The translations under genes were made by a program, and so were the position numbers. Below, piece after piece: positions 52,560-60,909 of a stretch of DNA of 64,000 nt. Position 1 is the stretch's first letter, and every line of letters begins with the position of its first letter. The notes under the pieces were generated by a model. That model had not been told where the DNA came from. It ran no database searches and saw only the letters and a list, made by a program, of their open reading frames with translations. Source of the stretch: Erythrobacter mangrovi (lineage in GTDB: Bacteria > Pseudomonadota > Alphaproteobacteria > Sphingomonadales > Sphingomonadaceae). The stretch spans positions 124,001 through 188,000 of the forward strand of contig NZ_CP053921.1 of NCBI RefSeq assembly GCF_013260645.1, in the 5' to 3' direction.

Positions 52560-54413
52560 CTAGTGGCTCGCCTTCGTCTCCGCGATCCAGCCGCTTACCC
52601 GCCGCTCGAGCAGTGACAGTGGGAGCGAACCACCGCCCAGTACCGCATCATGGAAGCCGCGGATGTCGAACTTGTCACCGAGTTCCGCCTCAGCCTCGGC
52701 GCGAAGTTCAAGGATCTTATTCATCCCGATCTTGTAGCTGGTCGCCTGTCCCGGCCAGACGATGTAGCGGCGCACTTCGCTGCGGATCGTCTCGGCATTC
52801 TGGGGAGAATTCTCGGTAAAATAGGCAATCGCCTGCTCTTCGGTCCAGCCCTTGGAATGCAGGCCGGTATCGACCACCAGCCGGATCGCGCGCCACAGCT
52901 CCGAACTCAGTCGACCGAAATCCGAATAGGGGTCGGTGTAGGTGCCCGGTATCTCTTTCGCCAGGCGCTCCGAATAGAGTCCCCAGCCTTCGGCGAAGGC
53001 GCCGTAACCGACCTGCGTCTGGAAGGTCGGGACGCCGGTCAGTTCCTGTGCGATCGAGATCTGCATGTGATGGCCCGGCAGGCCTTCGTGGTAGGCAATC
53101 ACCTCGAGCATGTTCTTGGGCATCGCGCTCATATCGGCCAGGTGCGCGTAGTAGATACCCGGACGCGAACCATCGGGCGTACCCGAACGGTAATGTTGCG
53201 CCGCACCCGGCTGTTCGCGGAATGCCTCGACGCGCCGGACCTCAAGCGGGGCCTTGGGCAGCAGGCCGAAATAGTCGGGCAGCTTGGATTCGATATTGTC
53301 GAGCGCCGCGCTGGCGGCGTCGATGTACATTTGCGCGCCATCGTCGCCCTGCGGGAAATAGTTCGCCGGGTCGTCCTTGACGTGCGCAAAGAAGGCTTTG
53401 AGGCCCCCCTCAAAACCGACCTTGTTCTTGATCGCCTCCATCTCGGCGTGGATGCGCTTCACATCATTGAGGCCGATTTGGTGCACCTGCTCGGGTGTGA
53501 GATCGGTCGTCGTCGAGGCGGCCAGACGATAGGCGTAGTATTCCTTGCCATTGGGCAGGCTGCCAACCCCGGTCGCCAGTTCCGGCGCATTGGGGAGATC
53601 GGCAGTCATGTAGGCCGCGAGACGGTCGTAGCCAGATCGATAGCCGGTCTTGAGCGCAGTCTCGAGCTCGCCCTGCATTGCTTCGCCTTGGGCTGCCGTG
53701 ATCGTGCCGGCTTCGACAAGCTGGGCGATCTTTGACTTGCCGTCCTGCCACACCGCGTTGTCCGGGCCATCGTCGAACGGCGCGCCGGACGTCAACTTCT
53801 TCGCTTCCGCGATCACGAAGTCATAGGCGAAATAGGGCGGGCGCACGCCGGCTGCTGCGCGCGGCTCAGCGATATCGACCAGCTGACCGATGGCTCGGCC
53901 GATCTGGCCGACACGCGAGATATAATCGCGCATATCCTGCGCGGTATCGACCCCGTGCTGCGAAATGAGGATCGAGGGCAGGGCCGTGTGCAGCCCCTGC
54001 ATTTGCGTGAAGACGTAGTTATTGTCGCGCCACTTGGCGCCTTCGGCGGCCCTTTCATATTCGTATTTCCAGATGTCGTAAGACAGCTGGTCGGCCGCAC
54101 TCAGGCTGGCATAGTCGAAGGTCCGTTCCATCTCTTCGACGCTGGCCTTCTGCCAGGCGAGGTCGCGATCTGCGGCCTCAAGCGAGAAGTCGTCGATTTC
54201 GCCATAGTGATCCTTGCGGCCAAGACCGGTCAGCGACAGCGGGCTGGTCTGCAACTGCTCTTCGTATTTCGCCTCGAACCAGGCGCGCAGCTCGGCGTTG
54301 TTTTCGCTGGCTGCATGATGTTCGGCGTGATGAGCGGCGTGATCCTGCGCGGCGACAGGCGCGGCGACTGCAATCGGCGCGGTGGCGAGCAACAGAGCGT
54401 AAGCAAGACGCAT
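52560..54413 (-). CDS. DUF885 secreted protein (putative zinc peptidase)
   Basis: 617 residues from ATG 54413 with a signal peptide (about 1-23) and a His-rich stretch right after it (DHAAHHAEHHAAS). The family's metal motif HEGLPGHHMQ is present, with FAEGWGLYSE as the downstream partner. DUF885 proteins have a gluzincin-like helical fold and some are carboxypeptidases; activity here is unproven. A paralogue lies at 58978-60831. The frame extends 89 codons upstream with no signal. Confidence 0.88.
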   Translation of the reverse strand: MRLAYALLLATAPIAVAAPVAAQDHAAHHAEHHAASENNAELRAWFEAKYEEQLQTSPLSLTGLGRKDHYGEIDDFSLEAADRDLAWQKASVEEMERTFDYASLSAADQLSYDIWKYEYERAAEGAKWRDNNYVFTQMQGLHTALPSILISQHGVDTAQDMRDYISRVGQIGRAIGQLVDIAEPRAAAGVRPPYFAYDFVIAEAKKLTSGAPFDDGPDNAVWQDGKSKIAQLVEAGTITAAQGEAMQGELETALKTGYRSGYDRLAAYMTADLPNAPELATGVGSLPNGKEYYAYRLAASTTTDLTPEQVHQIGLNDVKRIHAEMEAIKNKVGFEGGLKAFFAHVKDDPANYFPQGDDGAQMYIDAASAALDNIESKLPDYFGLLPKAPLEVRRVEAFREQPGAAQHYRSGTPDGSRPGIYYAHLADMSAMPKNMLEVIAYHEGLPGHHMQISIAQELTGVPTFQTQVGYGAFAEGWGLYSERLAKEIPGTYTDPYSDFGRLSSELWRAIRLVVDTGLHSKGWTEEQAIAYFTENSPQNAETIRSEVRRYIVWPGQATSYKIGMNKILELRAEAEAELGDKFDIRGFHDAVLGGGSLPLSLLERRVSGWIAETKASH

Positions 54414-54514
54414 GACTTCCCTCCAAGGTCTGCGAACCGGAAGGGCCTCGCTAGCCCAGCAACCCCGTGGGGCAAAGGCCAATCGACCGAAGGCCGACTG
54501 GACCGGACCGAGGG

Positions 54515-54841
54515 TCAGCGACGCATGTCGTAGCTTTCCGGCGGGATAGTCACCGCCAACCCATCGAGCGTCTCGTCGAGTACGATCTGACAGGACAGGC
54601 GGCTGGTGCGCGTTACCCCGGCAGCCAGGTCGAGCATGTCTTCCTCTTCTTCGCTCGCCTCGGGCAATCGCGCAAACCAATCCGCCGCAACCACCACGTG
54701 GCAGGTCGAACAGGCCATTTGCCCTTCACAGGTCCCTTCCAGCGGCATGCCGACCGCCTGTGCCACGCGCAGAAGGTTGTCGCCAGGTTCGGCTTCCGCC
54801 GTAACTTCCTCGCCTCTAGCCGTGGTGAAATGGACCTTCAC
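54515..54841 (-). CDS. [2Fe-2S] ferredoxin (Isc/adrenodoxin type)
   Basis: 108 residues with cluster ligands Cys38, Cys44, Cys47 (CEGQMACSTC) and Cys84. The acidic stretch SEEEEDMLD (63-71) is the usual partner-binding surface of vertebrate-type ferredoxins. It overlaps the cysteine desulfurase gene by 4 bp, so it probably supplies electrons for Fe-S cluster assembly. Confidence 0.93.
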   Translation of the reverse strand: MKVHFTTARGEEVTAEAEPGDNLLRVAQAVGMPLEGTCEGQMACSTCHVVVAADWFARLPEASEEEEDMLDLAAGVTRTSRLSCQIVLDETLDGLAVTIPPESYDMRR

Positions 54842-55914
54842 AAACCTTGTGCCTCCGCCGCCGCGTTTATGAGGCGCGCTGCCTCTTCGATATGCTCAAG
54901 CGTGGTATAGCGCCCGAAGCCGAGACGTATCGAGTTTTTGGCTTGGGCATCGGATAGTCCGATTGCCTTGAGCACGTGGCTGGTGCGTCCCGAGCCGCTG
55001 GCACAGGCCGATCCGGCGGAGAACATGACGTCGCGGCAATCGCTCATCAGCCGGGCAACATCGAGGCCGTCGCGCCGAATGTTGAGGTTGCCGTGCCAGC
55101 GGGCATCGGCACTGCCGTTGAGAGTCCAGTCGGCGAAAAGCTCCCGTGCACGCAACCACAGCGCGTCGACATGTGCTGCATCGTCGGCCATGCGCTCGGC
55201 GGCGAGCGCGGCGGCTGCGCCCATCCCGGCGACAAGTGCGGGGGACAGCGTCCCCGAACGCAGGCCGAACTCCTGCCCGCCACCGGTCTGGACTTCGGTC
55301 AGGTCGATCCCATCACGGACCCACAGCGCACCGATACCCTTGGGCCCATGGAACTTGTGCGCGCTGATCGCGATCATGTCGGCGCTCGCAACGGGCAGCT
55401 TGCCATACGCCTGCACCGCATCGCAGAGGAACAGCGCGCCTGCAGCGTGAGCCTTTCGTTGCCAGTCGGACACCGGCTGGATCGTGCCAATCTCGTTATT
55501 GACCTGCATCACACAGACCAGACGCGTGTCCGACGGCAGCTCCTTCGTTGACCGACAAGTTCCATCGCCATTGACGGGCAGGATATGCCTGCTTCCCAGC
55601 GCCTCGGCCGTATCGAGTACCGCCGCGTGTTCGATTGCAGAAACCGCCACTGAGCCGACCGAGCCTGATCCTCTGATCGCGAGGTTGATCGCCTCGGTCG
55701 CGCCCGATGTGAAGATAATCCGCCCGCCTGAGGGGAATAGTGCCGCGACCTTCTCTCGCGCGTTTTCAATTGCGGCCTTGGCCATGCGGCCCATGCGGTG
55801 CGGGCTGTGGGGATTGCCGAACCCGTCGCTATCCGGCCCACCGAGCCAACGCAACATCGCCTCGCGCGCCTCGGGCGCAAGCGGGGTGGTGGCCTGGTAG
55901 TCGAGATAAATCAT
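54838..55914 (-). CDS. Cysteine desulfurase (NifS/IscS-like), downstream copy
   Basis: 358 residues, class V aminotransferase fold: N-terminal IYLDYQATTPLAP, PLP-stacking His96 (AIEHAAV), PLP Lys187 (ISAHKFHGPKG) and the mobile-loop Cys304 (GSACASGSGRT). It abstracts sulfur from cysteine for Fe-S clusters. It overlaps a second desulfurase gene upstream (ATGA) and the ferredoxin gene downstream. Confidence 0.92.
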   Translation of the reverse strand: MIYLDYQATTPLAPEAREAMLRWLGGPDSDGFGNPHSPHRMGRMAKAAIENAREKVAALFPSGGRIIFTSGATEAINLAIRGSGSVGSVAVSAIEHAAVLDTAEALGSRHILPVNGDGTCRSTKELPSDTRLVCVMQVNNEIGTIQPVSDWQRKAHAAGALFLCDAVQAYGKLPVASADMIAISAHKFHGPKGIGALWVRDGIDLTEVQTGGGQEFGLRSGTLSPALVAGMGAAAALAAERMADDAAHVDALWLRARELFADWTLNGSADARWHGNLNIRRDGLDVARLMSDCRDVMFSAGSACASGSGRTSHVLKAIGLSDAQAKNSIRLGFGRYTTLEHIEEAARLINAAAEAQGL

Positions 55915-56906
55915 CCCTTGCCCGCCAGTTCGAGCCAGACCTCGCAGAACCGCTCGACTTCGGCGCGAGTGGTGTTCCAGCCCACGCTGACGCGGATCGT
56001 GTGCGCGGCGATATCGGGTTCGAGTTGCATCGCTTCGAGCACGCGGCTGGTCTTCATCGTCCCGCTCGAACAGGCCGAGCCCTGGCTCACAGCGATCCCG
56101 GCCATATCGAAGCGCATGACCTGGGCCGTGGCGCTCGTGCTAGGCATGGCGATGGCGCGGATATAGGGCGTGGGATCGCACAGGCGATCGGACAGCCAGG
56201 TACCGCCCAGGTTCCTGCATTGCTCGGCCAAGGTGTCGAGCGGCTCCAGCACTTCGAGTGCAACGTAGGGCGAGGCACAGGCCTCCAGCGCCGCCGCCAT
56301 GCCAAGCACACCAGGCAGGTTCTCGGTCCCGCGTCGATAGCCGCGTTCCTGCCCGCCGGTCGGCTTGAGCATGGCATAGTCCTTGACCAGCAGCGCGCCG
56401 ATACCGATGGGCCCGCCGAACTTGTGCGCGGAGACCACGCCCAGGTCGCACGGAGGAAGGGCGATCTTGCCCGCGCTTTGAGCGCAATCGGCCAGCAGCA
56501 GGCCACCGGCCTGTCCCACGATTCCGGCGATAGCAGCAAGATCCTGTTGATTGCCGGTCTCGGAATTCACGTGCTGCACGGTGACGAGCGGTTTCTCGCG
56601 CTGCACCGCTTCCATGAGGGTTTCGAGGTCGAGCGCTCCATCGGCCCGCACCGGTAGGTGTTCGGCATCGGAGGCAGCCCGCATCACGGAATCGTGCTCG
56701 ACCGAACTCACCAATCGCGCACCGGCTTGGCCATGCTGTAGCGCCATCGCCAGTGACTCGCTCGCGCCCGAGGTGAAGATGACTTCACCCTGCCACCCGA
56801 GCGCCTCCTTCACCCGTTCACGTGCGGCCTCCAGAGCTTCCCGCGCCTTGCGCCCTTCGGCGTGCGGACTGCTCGGATTGGCCCACATTCCGAAGCCCTC
56901 CTCCAT
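55911..56906 (-). CDS. Cysteine desulfurase (NifS/IscS-like), upstream copy with no ordinary start codon
   Basis: 331 residues from the first ATG; PLP Lys in VVSAHKFGGPIG and catalytic Cys in GSACSSGTMKT are present. The conserved N-terminus (RIYLDHAATSPLRPEA) lies upstream in the same frame to 56975, before a TAG stop, but that stretch has no ATG, GTG or TTG. Only two ATC codons (56975 and 56972) could serve. Either a rare ATC start is used, the protein begins at the internal ATG without its first motif, or the start has been lost. It is first in the pair-plus-ferredoxin operon. Confidence 0.85.
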   Translation of the reverse strand: MEEGFGMWANPSSPHAEGRKAREALEAARERVKEALGWQGEVIFTSGASESLAMALQHGQAGARLVSSVEHDSVMRAASDAEHLPVRADGALDLETLMEAVQREKPLVTVQHVNSETGNQQDLAAIAGIVGQAGGLLLADCAQSAGKIALPPCDLGVVSAHKFGGPIGIGALLVKDYAMLKPTGGQERGYRRGTENLPGVLGMAAALEACASPYVALEVLEPLDTLAEQCRNLGGTWLSDRLCDPTPYIRAIAMPSTSATAQVMRFDMAGIAVSQGSACSSGTMKTSRVLEAMQLEPDIAAHTIRVSVGWNTTRAEVERFCEVWLELAGKG

Positions 56907-57084
56907 CGCCGCTCGCGCCTCTGGGCGCAGCGGTGAAGTGGCGGCATGGTCGAGGTAGATGCGTTCCGGGATGATACGGGCTCGAAATGATTGCGATTTT
57001 GGTTGCGGTCCCTATATAGCCCGCGACTTCCCGCGCGCCACCCGAGGGCGCGCGAAACCGCACATTTCGACAGGTAATCCGCCC

Positions 57085-57741
57085 ATGCCGACCGTCATCT
57101 TCCCCGGCCCCGAAGGCCGCCTCGAAGGCCGTTTCTCCCCCGCCCCGCGCCCGCGTGCGCCGGTAGCGATGATCCTCCACCCGCATCCGCAGGGCGGCGG
57201 CACGATGAACGAGCAGATTACGCAGCGGCTCTACAAGACCTTCGTCAATCGCGGCTTCGCCACGCTGCGCTTCAATTTCCGCGGCGTCGGCCGCAGCCAG
57301 GGCAGTTTCGACAACGGCGTTGGCGAGCTGAGCGATGCTGCCGCGGCTCTCGACTGGGTCCAGCAGATCCATCCCGAAGCGCAGGTTACCTGGATCGCCG
57401 GCGTCAGCTTCGGCGCACTGATCGGCATGCAGTTGCTGATGCGCCGCCCGGAAATCCGCGGCTGGATCTCCATCGGTGCCCCCGCCAGCATGTACGACTT
57501 CTCTTTCCTCGCCCCCTGCCCCGCCAGCGGCATCTTCATCCACGGCGCGCAGGACACGGTGGTGCAGCCGAATTCGGTCACCAAGCTGGTCGACAAGCTG
57601 CGCACGCAAAAGCACATCACCGTGCACCATGAGGAAATCCCGCGCGCCAACCACTTCTTCGAGAACGAGCAGGTGGATCTCATGGCGGCAGTCGACAACT
57701 ACCTCGACTTCCGCCTCGACCCGGCCTGCCCGATAAAGTGA
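57085..57741 (+). CDS. Alpha/beta hydrolase (serine aminopeptidase/dienelactone-like)
   Basis: 218 residues from ATG 57085: HPHPQGGGTMNEQI near the oxyanion hole, RFNFRGVGRSQG, the nucleophile in AGVSFGALIG, the Asp in HGAQDTVV and the His in ANHFFEN. This compact type is widespread in alphaproteobacteria, with no assigned substrate. Divergent from the desulfurase operon; the frame extends upstream without support. Confidence 0.88.
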   Translation: MPTVIFPGPEGRLEGRFSPAPRPRAPVAMILHPHPQGGGTMNEQITQRLYKTFVNRGFATLRFNFRGVGRSQGSFDNGVGELSDAAAALDWVQQIHPEAQVTWIAGVSFGALIGMQLLMRRPEIRGWISIGAPASMYDFSFLAPCPASGIFIHGAQDTVVQPNSVTKLVDKLRTQKHITVHHEEIPRANHFFENEQVDLMAAVDNYLDFRLDPACPIK

Positions 57742-57936
57742 TCCGCCCAGCGCTCGGGTCCACAAGGGCTGAGCGCTAGATCGAGCAAGCGTACTTTGCA
57801 CCCGCCTGAAGGTGCTTGTTCGTTGCGCTATGAGCGCCAACGGGCGCGGGGGTGTGTTCTTCGGTCCTGCACATCGCTGCTGTTCTTCACCTCTCATGCT
57901 CAGTGGCAAATGAGAACTCGAAAATACTTGCTCAAC

Positions 57937-57957
57937 CAATGTTATGTTGTAACATTG
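57937..57957. promoter_or_regulatory. Zur/Fur-like palindrome upstream of the TonB-type gene
   Basis: CAATGTTA (57937-57944) and TAACATTG (57950-57957), perfect 8-bp arms around TGTTG. The core GTTATGTTGTAAC closely resembles zinc-uptake-regulator boxes (GTTATnnnATAAC type). It lies 53 bp before the TonB-type gene in an otherwise unremarkable 268-bp gap (57742-58009). Confidence 0.55.
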
Positions 57958-58009
57958 CGCAAACGAGGAGGTGATCAGCAACCTCCCGCTTTGGAAGAGG
58001 AGCAAGCCC

Positions 58010-58675
58010 ATGTCCTATGTCGACCAGTCCCGCAGGCCCTCGCCCGCCAGCATGGCGGCAGTGGTAGCGATCCATGCAGCGACGGGCGCAGCGCTGGTGT
58101 TCGGGCTGACCATTACCGGTTCGCTGCCCAACATCACTACTGTCGTTCAGGGTATCAATATCCCGATCGAGCCGCCCCCTCCTCCCACAGATCCGATCGA
58201 GAAGGTGACGCCAAAGCAGCCGGTGCAACCGCAGGCCATCACACCGCAGCCACCCATCAGCATCAAGGTCGATCCGCCCGAAATCCAGACCACACTGTTC
58301 CCCATCCCCGTCGCGACACCGAGTCCTGGACAAGGAACGGGCATTGTCCTGCCAAAACCAAGGCCCCAGCCCGGCTTCGATCCGGTGGCGGCGCGACCCA
58401 GGAACGATCCCTCGCGCTGGCTGACCGATAGAGACTACCGGCCCAGCTGGGCACGGCGCGAGCTGGCCGGGCTGGCTGCATTCCGGCTGCAAGTCGCAGC
58501 CAACGGCAAGGTCACGGACTGTTCGATCACTCGCTCGACCGGCCATGCCGAACTCGACGAGGCGACCTGCACCCTCGTTGCCAAGCGTGCCAAGTTCGAG
58601 CCCGCGCACGGAACCAGCGGCCAGCCGGTGGCCGGCAGCTATTCCGGATCGGTCATGTGGGAATTGCCGGACTAG
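58010..58675 (+). CDS. TonB-family energy transducer
   Basis: 221 residues from ATG 58010 (RBS GAGGAG). It has an N-terminal transmembrane anchor (about 20-40), a Pro-rich periplasm-spanning segment (EPPPPPTDPIEKVTPKQP to about 120) and a C-terminal TonB domain (GLAAFRLQVAANGKVTDC, STGHAELDEATC). It transmits the proton-motive force to outer-membrane receptors. ExbB/ExbD are not adjacent. The upstream palindrome suggests metal control. Confidence 0.88.
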   Translation: MSYVDQSRRPSPASMAAVVAIHAATGAALVFGLTITGSLPNITTVVQGINIPIEPPPPPTDPIEKVTPKQPVQPQAITPQPPISIKVDPPEIQTTLFPIPVATPSPGQGTGIVLPKPRPQPGFDPVAARPRNDPSRWLTDRDYRPSWARRELAGLAAFRLQVAANGKVTDCSITRSTGHAELDEATCTLVAKRAKFEPAHGTSGQPVAGSYSGSVMWELPD

Positions 58676-58682
58676 GCAGGAT

Positions 58683-58892
58683 CTAGCGAGCGCCCTGCTC
58701 GAGCTTGTCGAGCGGGGCCTCCCCGCCCGCGTCCGGCAGCGTCCAGATCATCACGTTGACCAGCGCAACCACGGCCAGCACGACCATCAGCAGTGCATTC
58801 TTCACATTGCCTGTCCGCCGCCACAGCATGAAGGCGCCGATGACCAGCACAATGGCAGCCAAAACCAGGAGCGAGAGAACCGCGTCAAGCAT
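58683..58892 (-). CDS. Small two-helix membrane protein, unknown
   Basis: 69 residues: two hydrophobic helices (about 3-20 and 30-48) joined by a basic loop (WRRTGNVKN), then an acidic tail (DKLEQGAR). The stop faces the TonB-type gene with a 7-bp gap. No recognised family. The start at 58892 is preceded closely by GAAGAG. Confidence 0.55.
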   Translation of the reverse strand: MLDAVLSLLVLAAIVLVIGAFMLWRRTGNVKNALLMVVLAVVALVNVMIWTLPDAGGEAPLDKLEQGAR

Positions 58893-58977
58893 CTCTTCGC
58901 CATAGCCGAGCGACCCAGCCTCGCAAGCCCCTCTCTCTCGATTGACAGCCTCAAAACAGCAGCGCAAACCGCGCGCC

Positions 58978-60831
58978 ATGATCCAGCACAGCTTTGAAAT
59001 CACTCGCCGCCAACTCCTTGAGGGCTTTGGCGCGACGACCGCACTTACGCTCGGCGGGTGTGCGTCCGGCCCCCGGCCCGAGGGCGTCGTCCGGGCCTCG
59101 CAGATCGGCGCCGAGCGACTGCTCGAAGTCGTCGGCTACAACCTCCTCGCGCACGAACCCGACCGCGCCACCAGCCTGGGGGTCGACACTGGCCGCTTTG
59201 CGGGCCTGCGCTACGTTCTGGAGGACCAGACCCAGGCGGGACAGGACGCCTACGCCGCGACGTTGCGGCAGGATCTCGAACGCGTGCGGGCCTATCCGCG
59301 CGAAGGGCTCGATGCCGATACGATCACCAACCTCGAGGTGGTTGAGAGCGGCTACGCCACGGCACTCGATGGATTTGCCCAACCTTACGGCGACGTCGCC
59401 GTGGGAAGCTGGCGCAATACCCCCTATTGCGTGATCCAGAACGTTGGGGGCTATCTCGATCTGCCGCGCTTCATGGATTCGACCCATCCAGTCGAAAATG
59501 GCGATGACGCCGATGCCTTCATCGCCCGGATGGAAGCCATGCCCGCCGCCTTCGCCGGCGAACGCGAGCGATGCGAAGCGGCTCGCGGGATGGACATGGT
59601 CCCGCCGGCCTTCCTGCTGGACAAGGCGATCGATCAGCTCAAAGGCACCCTGGCCCGGGCGATGAAGGGTGAACTCTTCGCCGATCCCCTGCGTGCGAGG
59701 TTGATCGCCAAGGACATGCCCGAAAGCCACGCCAACCGCGCCAGGACGCTCGAGACTGGCCCAATCGCCCAGGCCCTGGAAGCGCAACTGGCGGAACTCC
59801 AGATGCAGCGCGCGATCGCCGACAACGATCCCGGCATGTGGAGCCAACCCAAGGGCGAAGAATACTATGCCTGGGCTCTGCGCGCCGCCACGACCACCAC
59901 TCTGAGTCCCGATGAAATCCACGAGATCGGCCTGCGCGAGCTGGACGAGCTTCACGGACGCATGGACCCGATCCTGCGCGAGATTGGCTATACCTCCGGT
60001 TCGGTTGGCGAGCGGATGCAGAAGCTAGCCGAAGACCCGCGCTACAAGTTCCCCGAGGGCGATCCGGGCCGCGCAGAGATCATGGCCTACCTCCAGGACA
60101 AGGTGGACTGGATCAAGGCACAGATGCCGCGCGCCTTCCGCACGCTGGTCGATCCCAACATGGAGATCCGCCGCCTGCCACCCGAGGAGGAACCCGGCGC
60201 ACCCGGTGCCTATGGCGGGGCGGGCAGCAAGGACGGCAAGATCCCCGGCCGCATGTGGATCAACTTGCGGACCACCGACCTGCACCGCAAGTACGACCTG
60301 CCCGATCTGGCCTTCCACGAAACCATCCCGGGTCATGTGTGGGAGGGCGAATTCTCGAACCGGCTGCCGCTGATCCGCTCTATCCTCGCCTTCAACGCCT
60401 TCAGCGAGGGCTGGGCGCTCTATGCGGAACAACTTGCCGACGAACTTGGCGCCTATGACGAGTTCAAGGTTGGCCGCCTCGGCTACCTGCAAAGCCTCGC
60501 CTTCCGCGCCTGCCGACTGGTGGTCGACACCGGGCTCCACCACAAACGCTGGAGCCGCGAACAGGGCCGCGCTTTCTTCGTCGAACGCAACGGTTCAAAG
60601 CCTGAGGAAGTGGCAAGTGAAGTCGATCGTTACTGCAGCTGGCCCGGCCAGGCCTGTGGCTACAAGATCGGACATTCGGAAATCGTCCGCCAACGCACAC
60701 GAGCGCAGGCTGCGCTTGGCAACGCCTACGACCTGCGCGATTTCGATGACGCGGTTATCCTCGGTGGCAACGCCCCGCTCGATGTCATGGCGAAGAACGT
60801 CGAACGCTATATCGCGCGAACGAAGGCCTAG
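58978..60831 (+). CDS. DUF885 lipoprotein, Tat-type signal (putative zinc peptidase)
   Basis: 617 residues. The N-terminus ITRRQLLEGFGATTALTLGGC has a twin-arginine pattern and a lipobox (LGGC), so export by Tat and lipidation are likely. The DUF885 motif reads HETIPGHVWE with FSEGWALYAE downstream, and CSWPGQACGYKIG near the C-terminus matches the paralogue at 52560-54413. The different export route suggests a different cargo or metal. Start chosen at 58978 for the signal peptide. Confidence 0.88.
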   Translation: MIQHSFEITRRQLLEGFGATTALTLGGCASGPRPEGVVRASQIGAERLLEVVGYNLLAHEPDRATSLGVDTGRFAGLRYVLEDQTQAGQDAYAATLRQDLERVRAYPREGLDADTITNLEVVESGYATALDGFAQPYGDVAVGSWRNTPYCVIQNVGGYLDLPRFMDSTHPVENGDDADAFIARMEAMPAAFAGERERCEAARGMDMVPPAFLLDKAIDQLKGTLARAMKGELFADPLRARLIAKDMPESHANRARTLETGPIAQALEAQLAELQMQRAIADNDPGMWSQPKGEEYYAWALRAATTTTLSPDEIHEIGLRELDELHGRMDPILREIGYTSGSVGERMQKLAEDPRYKFPEGDPGRAEIMAYLQDKVDWIKAQMPRAFRTLVDPNMEIRRLPPEEEPGAPGAYGGAGSKDGKIPGRMWINLRTTDLHRKYDLPDLAFHETIPGHVWEGEFSNRLPLIRSILAFNAFSEGWALYAEQLADELGAYDEFKVGRLGYLQSLAFRACRLVVDTGLHHKRWSREQGRAFFVERNGSKPEEVASEVDRYCSWPGQACGYKIGHSEIVRQRTRAQAALGNAYDLRDFDDAVILGGNAPLDVMAKNVERYIARTKA

Positions 60832-60909
60832 AAAAACTCAAGCAGTACTGGCCATCGTGTAATTTGCCTGCAATATCTCCCATATTAGCGATGTTTGGGG
60901 GTTGTATTC

